Shown: positions 18,440-30,639, numbered from the stretch's first letter. The stretch is DNA of 64,000 bases from Ditylenchus dipsaci (GCA_004194705.1 SADC01000101.1:62001-126000), one strand, 5' to 3'. Made by a program: numbers and translations. The notes: generated from the letters alone by a model not told the origin.

Positions 18440-21400
18440 ATGTCGTTAGCTCAGAAGTCGAATGTGTTGTGCACACAGCAGGAAGAGACAGAAAATATCC
18501 AGCAGCAGCAGACAGACAACATTAGTCAGAGTCTTAGAAAAAGAATGCGCTACCTCCCGGTATGTCGCTTTCACTTCGAATAATTCTGCTAAGCCGATTT
18601 TGAGCTCATCAAGTTGATTGAATTCTTTTATATATAGGCAAAATGAAAGAGAGATAAGATGTTTCCCAAAAATTTAGAAGTAACATTTTTGAGAAACGAC
18701 TAAGCATCAACAAATTTGTGAATAAGCTATGAGTCAAATGAATAAGCTTACTTTCAATATCAGTCTGCCTGAAGTCATTAAATTGGTAAGTTGGCAGCAT
18801 TATTTTGATTTAAGTTGCGATTAGGTGCGCAATCGGTCAAAATTTATTGGGTAATGCAGGGTGTGGAACTCAAAATTATAAACAGAGGACATTTTTTTAA
18901 AAATAAAAGACATTTGGTGGAAAAAAGTGTCCTTTTTATCAGTGCTTATTGGTTTTAGAATACCAAAAAAAGGTTTCGACATAAAGTCTCGAAAATTCTA
19001 AAGATTTAAGGGTCTAAAATAAAGGACATTTTCGAGCCCTGGGATAATGATTTTTGCATGCAATTTAGAATATCAGAAAAAGAAAGGGGTAATTTTTTCA
19101 AAACTTTTGAAAATAAGAAAGTGTGAGCTATGGTGATTTACAAGTAGGCTGACTTTTAATAGCTCTTCGCACACGCCTAAATAAAAGTATTTTTTCTAAT
19201 TTTTTCTGAAAATAAGCTGTTTTATATTTAGTCGATTTCCGATGGTGCAACTAATGTTACATTTCAACAGCACAAAGTGAGCAGGGAACAGAGGTCAGTG
19301 GCTCTTGGCAGGCATGAAGGTTTCCGGGGATGCACTATATGGTAAGCATGAATTTTCTTTATTCAGTCTTGAGTCTGATTTTAGATAACCGTTTTTGAAA
19401 TCAGGGTGTTAGGTTATTGAGTCACGATGGTTTTAGGGGCAAAAGTTTCAAACTTTTCAGAGAAAAAAGGTAAAATCGAATTCAATGCGATTTTTAGAGA
19501 CGTCAAAATTAAGGTGTAAAAAATACAAGGTGGTGGGGGAGGCGAATAAGGTGAATAATATACTTTATGGTAGTTATTTTTCGAAATTAAGTTACTATTT
19601 CCCCTTTAATTTGACTTACCTAATTTTTTCAGGTTTACTGGTTTGTCGGGGGCAGGAAAAACCACCATTTCTTTTGCTTTGGAGAAAACATTAATACATG
19701 TCAGTTTTTTAAAACCTTTGGCATTTTGACCAATATTAATATATATGCTGTTTTCAGCTTGGCCTGCCTGCTTATGGTCTAGACGGGGACAATGTGCGCC
19801 ATGGGTTGTGCAAAAACCTTGGCTTCAAGAAGGACGACCGAGCCGAGAACATCCGGCGAGTGGCTGAAGTCTCAAGCTATTTGCAGACATGGGGGTGATC
19901 ACCTTGGCTTCATTTATTTCACCCTTCCGAGAGGATCGACAAGAAGCTAGGAAAATACATGAAAGTGTAAGTCAACTAGTCCACCCTATTTTTGCCCTAC
20001 CCCAACGGTTTAAATCATTATAGAGCGACAAAAAAAGTTTAGTGGGGAAGTAGTTGGTGCAAATCAAATGATGGGTTGAACAACGGTCACTTTGAAATTA
20101 GCTTTTCGTCCCTCAAGGTGATACATAACAGATATCCGAAAAAAGCATCCGATCAGAATACAAAAAGAATCTATCAGAAGCAGCGGCGTACGCAGGGGGG
20201 GGGGGGCAGGGGGGCGTGCCCCCTCCCCGTCAGATTTTTTCCTTATCGGTGCCCCCCCCGTCAGATTTTTCCGAAAACGGTGTAGGTAAAATGGCCTCGA
20301 AAATTTGAAAAACGGTGTAGGTAAAATGGCCTGAAAATGGCCTGGTGCCCCCCCTCCCGTCAGAAATTCTTGCGTACGCCACTGATCAGAAGCATGTCCC
20401 CAATAGGGGTATTCTTCCCTTTCGCCCTCTATACAGCCCTTATTCCCTCTAATGGCTCCTTCACGATGTAAGTGTAAATGTAGGTGTAAATGTTACTGTA
20501 AATGTAAGTGTAAATTTAAGGGGTCTTCACGGTGCCAATTACACTTACACTTACATTAACACTTACGCCTTCACGATACGAATGTAAATGCAAATGAAAA
20601 TTTTTGACTTATCCTCACTTTTATTCACAAAAGTCAGGTTTTCTCACCCAAATACCAATTTTTTAAGTTTTCATAACAAGCATTGAACTCCTTGTCATCA
20701 ATAAAGTACTTTTACTATTCTCTGAAAATACTTGAATTGAGTTCGCATTTACATTCCTATCGTGAAGCGGTAAGTATGAGTGGAATGTAAGTGTAAGTGT
20801 GAACTCAAATGTAAATGTAAGTGTGAGTGCTAATGTAAGTCTTCTAAGTGTGTCTTGTGTCAAGTATTTTAAGTATCTTCACGATGCGAAAATCATTTAC
20901 ACTTACATTTACGTCGTGAAGGAGCCATAAGACGGTATTTATGACCCTGAAAAATTCAAAATGCATGTCGAGAAATTGCGTCACCTGCTTTTCCAAATTA
21001 TTAGACGGGTTCAAATTCAGTGGCGTTTTTATTTTTGGGTGGGGTACAAAGAATATAAAGAAGATAATGACTTAAGGTACTCAAAAGCTTGTTTTTTCAA
21101 CTGAATTTACCATATTTCCTCTAATAGAGCGGCATGTTCCTTTATTTTTCAAGCTCCCGAAAATTGGAAAATGATCAATCCAAAATGACCTTAACTCTGA
21201 AATCCTAGTCAGAAAATGGGGGGGGGGGTGGTGCCGCTCTATTAAAGCATGCCGCTTTATTAGAGGAAATATGGTAATTGCAAGAGTTGCGTTGTCACCA
21301 AACAAAATTCACTGATGCCTCATAATTTTGGAGGTGATTTTAGGATGGCTTGAAATTCTTTGAGATCCATGTCAACACGCCACTCCATGTCTGCGAAGAG

Positions 21401-24400
21401 AGGGACACTAAAAGTGAGGTTTTTCGATACTTCAGTTTGTTATTTAGCAAATTTTGTATTCTTCAGAACTATATAAGAAGGCAAGAGCGGGCGAGTTAAA
21501 AGGATTCACTGGCATTGACAGTGTCTACGAAATTCCTGAGAAACCAGACTTGGTGTTGAATTGTGGCTCTGACACTGAAGCCCACTGCGTCCAAAAAGTT
21601 CTCCAATTCCTGTATGACAACAACGTGCTGCCAGAAAAGGTTGGTAGAAATTGCTTGGAGAAACATTTAATAGTAGAGAAAGCTTCATTTTTTGCATAAC
21701 TGTAAGTTAAGGGGGCATACCAGCGCGTTACATTGCAAATTAAAGCGGGACCAGCAAATTTTCAAAAATTTTGATTGTTTTCACTTGTTTCATGTAAAAT
21801 GTGATATTTATAGCCTTATCTTAGTTTTAAAAAGTGGGCAGAAAACTTTCGTCGGATCCGAAAGAACGCTTATAGAAAATAGTCAAATAGTCAGAAAATA
21901 GCCACGATTCGAAAAATAGGAAAGCGATATTCGCAGATCTTTCAAACCCATTCAAATTTGCAACCCATCCATTTCCAATCATTCAAAATTATGTATTGGA
22001 GCAAGTATCACACACCTGTGCAAAGTTGGGTCAAGCACATTTGAATTTTGTTTGGGGCAAAGTATCTGGCCATTATTTTGTGGTTGTGTTTGGTGATTCT
22101 GCTGGCTCACAATGCAGGACTTTCTTGGCAATCCAGTAGTTCAATTAATCTTTTTTATCACTTTTCAGGCAATGCATCAGTTGTGTGGCCAGCCAGTTCA
22201 TGAACTTTTTGTATCCCCTGAAGAAGCTGCAACGAAAAGTGGACACCTCGAAGTCACTCCATCAATCGAACTCACTCTTGTGGATCTACAATGGTTGCAG
22301 GTAAACAAAATTAGCGACCATCTATACATGAGATTCCTGTAAGCGTAAATAATGAGATCACCCGCACTCGGCCGAATCACATCTAGGCCACTCCAAAATT
22401 GCAAAATAAGGATTATTTTCGGTTATCCCCACCTCACTTTAAAATAAATTCCTCTAATGCCTTGGTCCTACTGACAATTTCTTAAAATGTTGATGGTGCT
22501 CCGGGTATCTAATGGGAATCGCTGAAATGGTAGTTTCTGTTAAGGTCTCGAAACCGAAAAGAACCAAAGAACCATAAGATTGTGTATGAATCTTTTGGCT
22601 CAAATTGAACACACCCACTAGATTTCTGAATTCCCTTATTAAGTAGCGAATTTCCCTACTAAAGTTTTTAAATAATTAGTTTACGGTGCTTTCATATCAT
22701 TTTTGAACCAGCATACAGCCATACTTTTCTATTTTTCATAGAGTATTTACTGATTTGATGTGGATAGAGCGAAGTAGAGGACAATAACAATAGAGAACAA
22801 AACGACAAGCTGTTTCGTAAAAAATAACTTTTTATGTATTTTAACGCTCCCAGGCTGATAGGCATGCCAATATATTCCGGTGCATAATTCAACGGAGAAC
22901 ACGGAAATCACTTTTTAAAAAAGTGGATCCGAGGAGTCAATATACCGTATTGAAAATAGAGCATATTAAATTAAGAAAAATTAAAAAACTGTTAAAAAAA
23001 TACTGAGAACTAATCACTTAAATAATTTATTGGGTAAATTTATTAATTTACTGGGGGTATTCAGAAATTTAGTGGGAAAAATCCTTTACAACCAAAATTT
23101 TAACCCTGCAGTAGTATTCATAAAATGGTATAACTCTTCCTGCCTATCTAAGCTGGTACGCACATCAAAGAAATTTATGCGGCTTTCAAAAGTCAGTAGA
23201 AATGAACTTAACATAAAGAGAGGTACATTAATTTATGATAGGCCATTTTTTAGATTAATTATACGTTTCAAATAATTCCCTGTTTCATACTTAATTTATA
23301 TGGTCTGACCATCCAAAAGAAGGTACAATTATCTAATTTGTGCACCGTGCTCCAACCTGAGAGAAGCTTGCTGTGAGCTTCTCTCAGGTTGGAGCACGGT
23401 GCACAAATTAGATAATTGTTACAGCACTGTTCTCAAGAAAATTGCGTTTTATTATCGTGTTCTTATGTATGTGTAACCCATTCAAAAGTGCAACCCGTAT
23501 TTACAGGTTCTATCGGAAGGTTGGGCCACCCCTCTGACTGGTTTCATGCGGGAGCGGCAGTACCTGCAGTGTCTCCACCATGGACAGCTCTTTGATCTGG
23601 AGAAGGTTTTGATAAATTGCATGAAAAAGACCAAGTGGACACTTTTCCACAGCTGGACCCGCTGAACCAGTCCATTCCTATAGTCCTGCCAATAACCGAC
23701 CAGCAGAAGGCCAGACTACTCAAAAGTGATGGCCAGGTGGTTGAATCAGTGCGCCTGCTCTACAAGGGTCAGTTGGTGGCCTTGCTGTACCAACCAGAAG
23801 TGTATGCCCACCGCAAACAGGAGCGCATCCATCGGCAGTTCGGATACTCCGACCTCAGACATCCAGCCATTAAGTTGATTCATGACAGCGGTGATTGGCT
23901 GTTGGGAGAGATGTTGAGGTAAACAGAATGAGTTTTAAAAGCTTACATAAAATTAAGTTATTTTTTTTATCAGTGTCCAGATGGTGAATTTCAAAAAAAT
24001 TTGATAAAAAAACCTTGGATGATCAAGCCAAGGCGCTGGCCTAAAGTTTAGGTTGCTCGTGCCAGGCCCTGGTTGGAAACTAAAGACTGACAGGACATTT
24101 AATAAGCGCTTCGAATCAAAAAAGTAGAGTTATTAAAGGGCCATTGCCGTCTCCGACAACGGTTGTCCACCGTCAATTCAAAGGAAATTCTTAACTATTG
24201 AACTTCTGTACGGATTTTTTAACTTGGTTTCTAACACAACCATACTTAAAATTTAATTTTAGGCCTTGCTTTGTAAAAAACCAAGCTGAAATAACGTACA
24301 GAAGTTCAATGATTAGTAAAAATTTTGAATCCCCGGCACCACCTCTTCAACGTCAACCCCATTGAGGGTTGAATAATTAACGTTGCTATCCTCAGAAGAG

Positions 24401-25907
24401 GTTTCCACCAAACCAATGCAAAACGGAAAGTTTTCTCAAAACGCTAACCCCCTATCAATTTTTTTATGATTGTTCCTGCACATTGAATTTTATACTCTAG
24501 GTGATGGACCGGATCCGTTTCAATGATGGTTTGGACGATTATCGCAAAACACCCAAAGAATTGCGCCAGCATTTCCAGGATGCAGGTTGTGACTGTGTGT
24601 TTGCCTTCCAACTGCGCAATCCCATCCACAATGGACATGCCCTACTGATGCAGGAGACCAGGAAGGAGTTGTTGAAGCGCTACAACAACCCCATGCTCTT
24701 GCTCCACCCTCTAGGTGGTTGGACCAAGGACGATGATGTGCCTCTGGCGGTGCGCATCCAACAACACCAAGCAGTCCTGCAAGCTGGGGTGTTGGACCCA
24801 AAATGGACAGTGCTGGCCATCTTCCCCTCACCCATGCTCTATGCTGGTCCCACTGAGGTGCAGTGGCATGCCAGGGCTCGTCTAGCTTGTGGTATCAAGG
24901 CCTATATGTGGGCAGGACCCGGCGGGAATACAGAATCCTGAAACCGGCGATTTCCTCTATGAACCCACTCATGGAGCTAAGGTAAGTCTGTTTGGTGAGC
25001 GTAAGTTGCAGAAAAGCGTAGATGGAGAAAAGGTGTTTTTGAATTTTCGGCTGCAAATTTAGGTGGTCAAATCACTTTTTCAATTTTTACAAAAGAAGCC
25101 TTATGATAATAATATTTTGAGGATGTCTGCAAAAATAATGCGTTGGGTGCCAAGATTAGGTTCTCAAATTTTTTGATTGACCGTATTATCCTTATTAATT
25201 AGCCCTTTCTAATTATTAGCCCCTTAACTTTGAAGACCCATATCTCAGCCCAGAGAAAATATTTTGCAAATCTGTTTATGCGTTTTCTTAACTCCCACGA
25301 ACTCTATCGATTCTGCTCTTAATATTTCAAATTACCGCACAAAGATCTCGAGATCGACCTCAAAATTTCTGATATTCGAGGATTAAAAAATAATTAACCC
25401 GAGCTAATTACTAAGGATAATACGGTAGTAGGTATTGATGAACTACAAATGCTCATATTACGACTCATACACGATTATTAAAAAAACAATTTTTTAATTT
25501 TATTTCTGTTGAGCCACGCATTTTCACGGTATATATATAAAATTAAATCTGCATATCATAAATTTTTAACCGAAATCAGCCGTGTGAAAATCAATTTTCA
25601 GGTATTATCCATGGCTCCTGGCTTGCCCAACCTTGAGATCATCCCCTTCCGAGTGCCGCCTACGACAAAACCATCAACCAAATGGCTTTCTTTGACAGCA
25701 GTCGCAAAGACGACTTCCTCTTCATCAGTGGCACCATGATGCGAAACTTTGCCAAACAGGGCACACTTCCACCTGAGGATTCATGTCACCCAAGGCTTGG
25801 GAGGTAGGAAACTTGTTTTTTAAAATACTTAAATTAAATTGATTTTATAGGTGCTGTCATCCTATTACAAGCAGCTGGCTCTTGAGACTGCTAAAACCAA
25901 AGCCTAA
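18440..25907 (+). CDS. PAPSS: Bifunctional PAPS synthase (APS kinase + ATP sulfurylase)
   Basis: Eleven coding exons: 18440-18559, 19232-19341, 19633-19699, 19758-19966, 21344-21413, 21467-21639, 22169-22300, 23507-23918, 24501-24981, 25602-25803, 25851-25907. The product makes the universal sulfate donor PAPS from ATP and sulfate. The kinase half shows the P-loop [32 protein letters not shown] and [15 protein letters not shown]; the sulfurylase half shows [38 protein letters not shown] and the [15 protein letters not shown] stretch. All splice sites are canonical, but seven single bases are missing: exon 4 near 19877, exon 8 near 23610 and 23909, exon 9 near 24909 and 24917, exon 10 near 25653 and 25776. 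Each sits in a short homopolymer, and adding them back makes every exon length and phase agree (about 679 residues, family about 620). Start ATG 18440 follows a likely acceptor. AATAAA at 26083. Confidence 0.93.
20181..20384. mobile_element. hAT-type MITE (CAGTGGCGTACG ends) in PAPSS intron 4
   Basis: CAGCGGCGTACGCAGG and CTTGCGTACGCCACTG are inverted ends, flanked by the exact 8-bp duplication ATCAGAAG (20173-20180, 20385-20392). The interior repeats ACGGTGTAGGTAAAATGGCC and CCCCGTCAGATTTTT. A related copy lies at 29296-29500. Confidence 0.93.
20453..20927. mobile_element. Harbinger-like MITE built of AATGTAAGTGT words
   Basis: Ends TGGCTCCTTCACGATG and CGTCGTGAAGGAGCCA, flanked by TAA (20450-20452, 20928-20930). 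Filled with GTAAATGTAAGTGTAAATG-type repeats in both orientations. Ends match those of 14613-15003 although the internal word differs. Confidence 0.85.
21108..21276. mobile_element. ACCGTATTT-family MITE in PAPSS intron 4
   Basis: TACCATATTTCCTCTAATAG and TTATTAGAGGAAATATGGTA are inverted ends around GCGGCATG/CATGCCGC. Its right end is under 70 bases from exon 5. Confidence 0.8.
23325..23419. repeat. Perfect 44-bp-stem hairpin in PAPSS intron 7
   Basis: Bases 23325-23368 and 23376-23419 are exact reverse complements (outer ACAATTATC/GATAATTGT, inner GAGAGAAGCT/AGCTTCTCTC) around a 7-base loop. About 90 bases upstream of exon 8. A very young MITE or an RNA hairpin; no related copy was seen. 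Confidence 0.9.
24137..24345. repeat. TTAA MITE-like hairpin in PAPSS intron 8
   Basis: TTAAAGGGCCATTGCCGTC at the left, then the CTATTGAACTTCTGTACGG hairpin core and its inverse (GTACAGAAGTTCAATGATTA). Right end degraded. Confidence 0.6.
25180..25426. mobile_element. ACCGTATTT-family MITE in PAPSS intron 9
   Basis: ACCGTATTATCCTTATTAAT and ATTACTAAGGATAATACGGT are inverted. Internal ATATCTCAGCCCAGAGAAAA and GCGTTTTCTTAACTCCCACG match the family core. Confidence 0.85.
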
Positions 25908-26101
25908 ATTTGATTTTACTTTCTTTTCATTCAGTATTTCCGACCAAAATAATCCTTAAAGTCATAGCCATATCATGTTTGCACTACTTACCATCAACCT
26001 GTGATATATTCTTATCATCTAAGCCTGCTTTCAGCTTGTATACTTTTAATGTTTTAGTTAAAGTATTAATATAAAGCTTAACAATAAACAATTTTATTTA
26101 T

Positions 26102-26403
26102 TTAAGAAGAACACAATTTGTCACCCTTATGATACATCCTGTGAAGGGAAAAACCAGTATGACCAGATATGCCAGATGAAAACATTGGCTGAAACAATCG
26201 CCCAGAGAAGGTTCGGGATTTGGAGAATCGAGTATTAGCAAGGAATTCGACTGAAAAAATTTTGAGCTCGTCGATGTAATGCACTCCTGTCCCAATAATT
26301 GAAAAAAGATTGTCAAACTTTGGTCTGCCAAATATAATTTTGTTGAAACATACGTTTGCCAAATCTTTTTTTTTGCGCAATCTCCATCAACCGAAAAATC
26401 CAT
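26102..26403 (-). CDS. Possible 3' exon of an unknown minus-strand gene
   Basis: A minus-strand frame, 26102-26380, contains LFQPMFSSGISGHTGFSLHR and ends beside reverse-strand AATAAA motifs near 26095, convergent with PAPS synthase. A diverged minus-strand copy of the segment (EFLQPMF, SRMSGQTRFFF, one stop between) lies at about 35640-35850. The shared segment could be a gene end and its duplicate, or an old repeat. No upstream exon was found and the family was not recognised. Confidence 0.3.
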
Positions 26404-27148
26404 CCATCATTATTGCAAAGACCCATGATCTGTATTCGATCCTCAAACCACATCCCCAAAAAACATTGGTTCAAATAAAAAAATACAATTGATCAGGCAT
26501 AAGGGATCAAAACATCCAACACTCGAGCAGTAATAATCAATCATCCATTTTTTGTGGAGTCTTGATATGACCAAGACCATAAGAACTTCGACTCTCTGAT
26601 GGGTGTTGGTTGGAAACCATATAGTTAAGCATACTTTCTTAGGTCCTGATTTATATGATATTTTCCACTTCCTCCGGCCCCCTCAAACTGCTTCTAATAA
26701 ATAGCAGCAGCTACTAAGCCTTTTGCTCCATACTAGTTGTTTTTTAACCTAGAGTATTTGACATTTCTGTTTTTTAACCAAAGTAATTTTTATTTTTAAA
26801 TTTATATATATTTTATAAATTGTGACAGAAAGTTTTTCGAGTTGTCGGAAAATCAAAATAGATTTTTGCGAGTTCTTTAAAAAGTGTGATTGCGTTTTCC
26901 CAGTCGTCCCTTCTTTTGAAATCTACGTTTTTCAAATTCCACTTTTCGGAAATTGTACACATTGCTAGTAACAAATTTTCCAGTTACAGTCCACTCCCAC
27001 TAATCCGCCACTCAGCTAACCCGCCACCTTGAGCCCGATTTGGTTGGCCTGCAAAAAACAAAGAGACTTTGAATTTTCCTACAAATATTGACCAGGCATT
27101 TAGCTAAGGTAAGCCATATCCTATCGCTTGACATAAACATTGAAAATA

Positions 27149-27333
27149 CAGTCCACTCTAGATACAGTGTAGCTCGCGGGATCGGAAAAATATACACTAT
27201 ATCGAGGGTTACACTATATCAAGGGTGCACAGTAAGCCAGTTTGGCTTAGAGCTGACTAAATGAGGTTGAAAAAATATACACTATATCGAGATCTACACT
27301 ATATCGAGGGTACACTGTATCGAGAGTTGACTG
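27149..27333. mobile_element. pogo/Tigger-like MITE
   Basis: CAGTCCACTCTAGATACAGT at the left and CTGTATCGAGAGTTGACTG at the right, with flanking TA. Internal ACACTATATCGAGG repeats. A further left-end remnant (TTACAGTCCACTCCCAC) is near 26985. Confidence 0.8.
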
Positions 27334-27469
27334 TAAGCAAAAAAGGTACTGATTTTCAGTATTTTCAACTAACAATGGGGAGACTAATAAAGGGTTTCTA
27401 AAACTAAATATGCTAAACAATCATTTTCTTTGAAGTTCCTCCAGGTCAAGTGAGGGTCCCATCCTTGTA

Positions 27470-27690
27470 CAGGGTGTCCCAAGATTTTAGGCCACTTTCG
27501 AACATACATTACTTTTTGTCTAGTCCACGTTTTGAATTCTGAAAACGTAGACATACTCAGAGTTACAAAGAAGTTTTTTTGGTACACAATGTAAAAAACA
27601 CGATTTTGGGCGTGCGTCCTAGCCTGTGGATTGCCTCTGGATATACAAGACCCAATCCACAGGAGACCAAGCAAAAATCTTGTTTTTCAT
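27470..27690. mobile_element. Mariner-like MITE fragment (CAGGGTGTCCC end)
   Basis: Starts TACAGGGTGTCCCAAGATTT and holds the hairpin CCTGTGGATTG...CAATCCACAGG followed by a GACCAAGCAAAAATC-type stretch like that of the 34742-35101 element. No right end was found. Confidence 0.55.
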
Positions 27691-27878
27691 ATCATATACC
27701 AAACAAAACTTCTTTGCAATTCTGTGTTGTTCTGCGTTCAAAAAACTCAAGAGTGTGGAAAAAAGGGACAAAAGGCTACGACCCGATGTTTTCGTTTGAG
27801 CCATTTTCGTAGTTCTAGTTTTCATATGAATTTCAAATTAAAAAATTTAAATTTTTTTAAATAATTTTAAAGGTGCCA

Positions 27879-28538
27879 ATGGCGCGCTTTTTGTTTGGGA
27901 TGACAATGTTTGGTATTTCGCAAGGTATGCTTTACTTTACGAAATTTATATAAATTAATAACACTCTTTTCTAGCCTACTCACCGCTACTTGATGCTGTG
28001 TTGGCAAGCCCAGCTGCTATTGCCAGTCTATCCACCTATGAAGTCCCTAATGCAAACCGCTTTACCCAATTTTATGCAAATAGAGCAGGTGAAAGGAAAT
28101 TTGCCACATATTTCCTGGTGGATCAATCCGATTTTCCTGCAAAGCCGGCCATACCGTCATTTGAACAATTCCTTGCAGGCATTTTTTACGTCGGCAAAGG
28201 TACAGCTTCAAGGCCAACCACGCATCTTTCGAACGCAATGGCGGACGTAAGTTTGACTTCTGAGATTGATTACTTGATTACCTCATTACTGAAAGTTTTT
28301 TAAGAAGAATATCCACGTGAGCGAAAAAATAAAAGATGTTTGGAGAGGCCCAGGAACAGTGCTTGTCTTCACAGTTTTCGATGGGATCACGTCGTTTGAG
28401 TCCCTTGACCGAGAGTTTGCCGTCATTTGTTGTTTTGGCGGAGGGAGTAAAAATCATAACCATTTTTAAAAATATTTTAGTAAATTAATTACAGACTACC
28501 GCTCCGCTCCAAACAAAGCAACAGTGCTGAACAAATAA
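27879..28538 (+). CDS. Small GIY-YIG endonuclease, ANKLE1/LEM-3 type
   Basis: Four exons, 27879-27924, 27975-28246, 28305-28446 and 28495-28538, total 504 bases with intact phase, giving 167 residues. The GIY-YIG core is visible: ATYFLVDQS, FEQFLAGIFYVGKGTASRP and TTHL in exon 2, then KIKDVWRGPG and LDREFAVICCFGGNYRS in exons 3-4. The layout FL-x-GIFYVGKG-x-x-SRP-x-x-HL is that of the ANKLE1/LEM-3 branch, structure-selective DNA nucleases of animals, but ankyrin and LEM domains are absent, so this is a stand-alone or truncated form. The N-terminus MARFLFGMTMFGISQAYSPL is hydrophobic and could be a weak signal peptide. Exon 3 may start at 28305 or 28308. Alternative upstream exons cannot be excluded. 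Confidence 0.78.
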
Positions 28539-28539
28539 C

Positions 28540-29295
28540 TGAACAACGCATAGCTGGCGATAACGTTTGCGGTGGAGGAAACGACCGTCAGTTTTTTCAT
28601 CAAAAATCATATAAAAACATAAGAAAGTCATGAATTAATTAATAATTACTATTAAGATAACGACCAGTTAAAGAATGCAAATAATGGCCAGAAATTACAG
28701 ACAGACAGGACAATCGTCAACTACCAGAATTTTGGGATTCGGATGCTCCACTTAGCCTACACAAAGTATCTGACAGCAGACCTACTAAATGTTGTCATCA
28801 TTGAGTAAATATAAAGCAGAATTTTTTTATTGCACGAGATCTTTGCGTTTGGACAAGTGCCCGATTATTAAAAGTTTCTAGAAAACAGATTTCAAAAAAA
28901 TTAAAAAAACTGACTTTAATTTTGACTTTTCTGGAAAATTTAAACTAGATCAGTCTTTACTAATAGTTTTTGACGCGGATAGTCTTTTTTCAATTAGGGT
29001 AGATGGATGGGACGGTGAGAGCAGTTTTTTGATGCAGAAAGAAATGCCAAGACAGGGAAGGCGGTAAAAAGTACAAGGTGGAACAAAGTTAAGAAAGATG
29101 GCCCAAAAACCACGTTTTCACGGCATTTCATAAGGAAAAACAGAAAGTGATTTTAAAAAATTAGATATTGGGAGAGGCCAGAATCCGTGGACAAGGAGCG
29201 CACTTTTTTGATGCGGGAATAAATGTGGGACAGGGAGCTTTTCATCAATATATCCAGTAAAATAAAACAGACAAATAAATCAAGCATCGCAAACA
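28540..29295. other. No gene seen
   Basis: Two weakly similar stretches (about 28980-29060 and 29150-29240, sharing CTTTTTTGATGC and GGGACAGGGA) are degraded copies of something not identified. Confidence 0.3.
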
Positions 29296-29500
29296 ACAAA
29301 ACGTCCGTAGCCAAAAATTTTGACGGAGAGGGGGGGGCACCAGACCATTTTTCAGTCATTTTACTTAGATCGTTTTTCAAATTTTCGAGGTCATTTTATC
29401 TACACCGTTTTGAAAAAAATCTGACGATGGGGCACCAATGAGGAAAAAATCTGACGGAGGGTGGAGGTGCCCCTCTGTCCCCCCCCCCCTGGCTACGCCT
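29296..29500. repeat. Diverged copy of the 20181 hAT MITE
   Basis: Opposite orientation: TCCGTAGCCAAAAATTTTGA...GGCTACGCCTAT, with internal GACGGAGGGTGG and ATTTTATCTACACCGTTTT matching the 20181 copy. Target duplication not resolved. Confidence 0.6.
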
Positions 29501-29800
29501 ATGCTGCTATCGTATTTATTTTAATAGAGCCATAGCAGCAGAGACTATAACTAGAGTAATCCACGTTTTATTGAAAATAAATTTGGAGAATGGAAAATAT
29601 AATTGCCGCCCCCCCCTCTAATTGCCGCCCCCCCCCCTATTTTTTCGAAACCGTTTTTAACCTTTTTCTGCACAATTTTTGGCGGTTAGTTATTAATAAG
29701 AAGATGTGTCCAAGACCATTGTTTGCTGAAGAGGTATATGTAAGCAGGATCGATAAATATTCACGTGAACAATAAGTCTTCAACAACAAGTCTACCTTAA

Positions 29801-30515
29801 AGGGGGCTGGCAGACTTAATATGCGCATCGCCTTAGGTCACAGGTTCGACTACCACTGGCTGCAGACCTTATTTTTTTCTCTTTTTATTTACAAGTTTGG
29901 TGTCAAAATGTAGCTAAGATCATCAGCTTTCATTTAAGCTATCATACAGATAAAAAGTTTGTATAAAGTTAGAGCTAAAATTTGAAAAAAAAAGATTAAA
30001 CCGTGTCCAATCCGATGAAATCCTCAATAGGATTATCAATCAAGCAATCAATTGCGACCATTTTAAGCTTCACTATCAGCAAATGCTGTAATTTGGAGAT
30101 TTCATGCACATGACTGGCTGGTATTGAATTGGACATCAGTAAAAGTTTTTAAAACCTTAGCTCTAACGAAATATTACCTTCTACCTTGTATGATAGCTCA
30201 AATGAAATCTCATGATCTTGGCTTTATTACTGTGTATGAAACGTGTCACTTGTCAAAAAATGCAGAAATATCAATCAAAGCAGTAGAAGAAAACCTTCAA
30301 AACCATCGATTATCGGAGCTCTAGCCTATTTTTTAGCATACGAATAAGCTACACTAGGTGTGAAACCCTGCGTTGATGGTCTTGTCGGATAGTCAAAAAC
30401 CCGAGGATGATTTTTACACGAAAATGTTAATAAAAGAAAATTACATAGATGGTGTGCAGCCGGTGGTAGTCGAACCTGTAACCTACGCAGTGCGGATATT
30501 AAGTTTTCCCTCCCT
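29801..30515. mobile_element. TTAA element with inverted tRNA-like ends
   Basis: TTAA (29797-29800) then AGGGGGCTGGCAGACTTAAT; right end TTAAGTTTTCCCTCCCT then TTAA (30516-30519). Each arm carries, in opposite orientation, CAGGTTCGACTACCAC, a good match to the RNA polymerase III B box (GGTTCGANNCC). The middle, about 29990-30330, has no convincing ORF. Confidence 0.75.
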
Positions 30516-30639
30516 TTAATTTGGCTGCCCTGGACAAACAATTGGCCTGAAAATTCTGCCCAAAATCATAAAAAAATTGAGAATAGGATAAAAACTTTCA
30601 TTGTTGGAGCGGTAAATTACTTCAAATTTATGATCGAAA

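Noticed and set aside
24520..24831. 103-codon minus-strand ORF
   Set aside because: Antisense shadow of PAPS synthase exon 9.
18440..25907. Programmed frameshifting in PAPS synthase
   Set aside because: Seven separate shifts in one gene with no common slippery motif is not credible; sequence error or decay is simpler.
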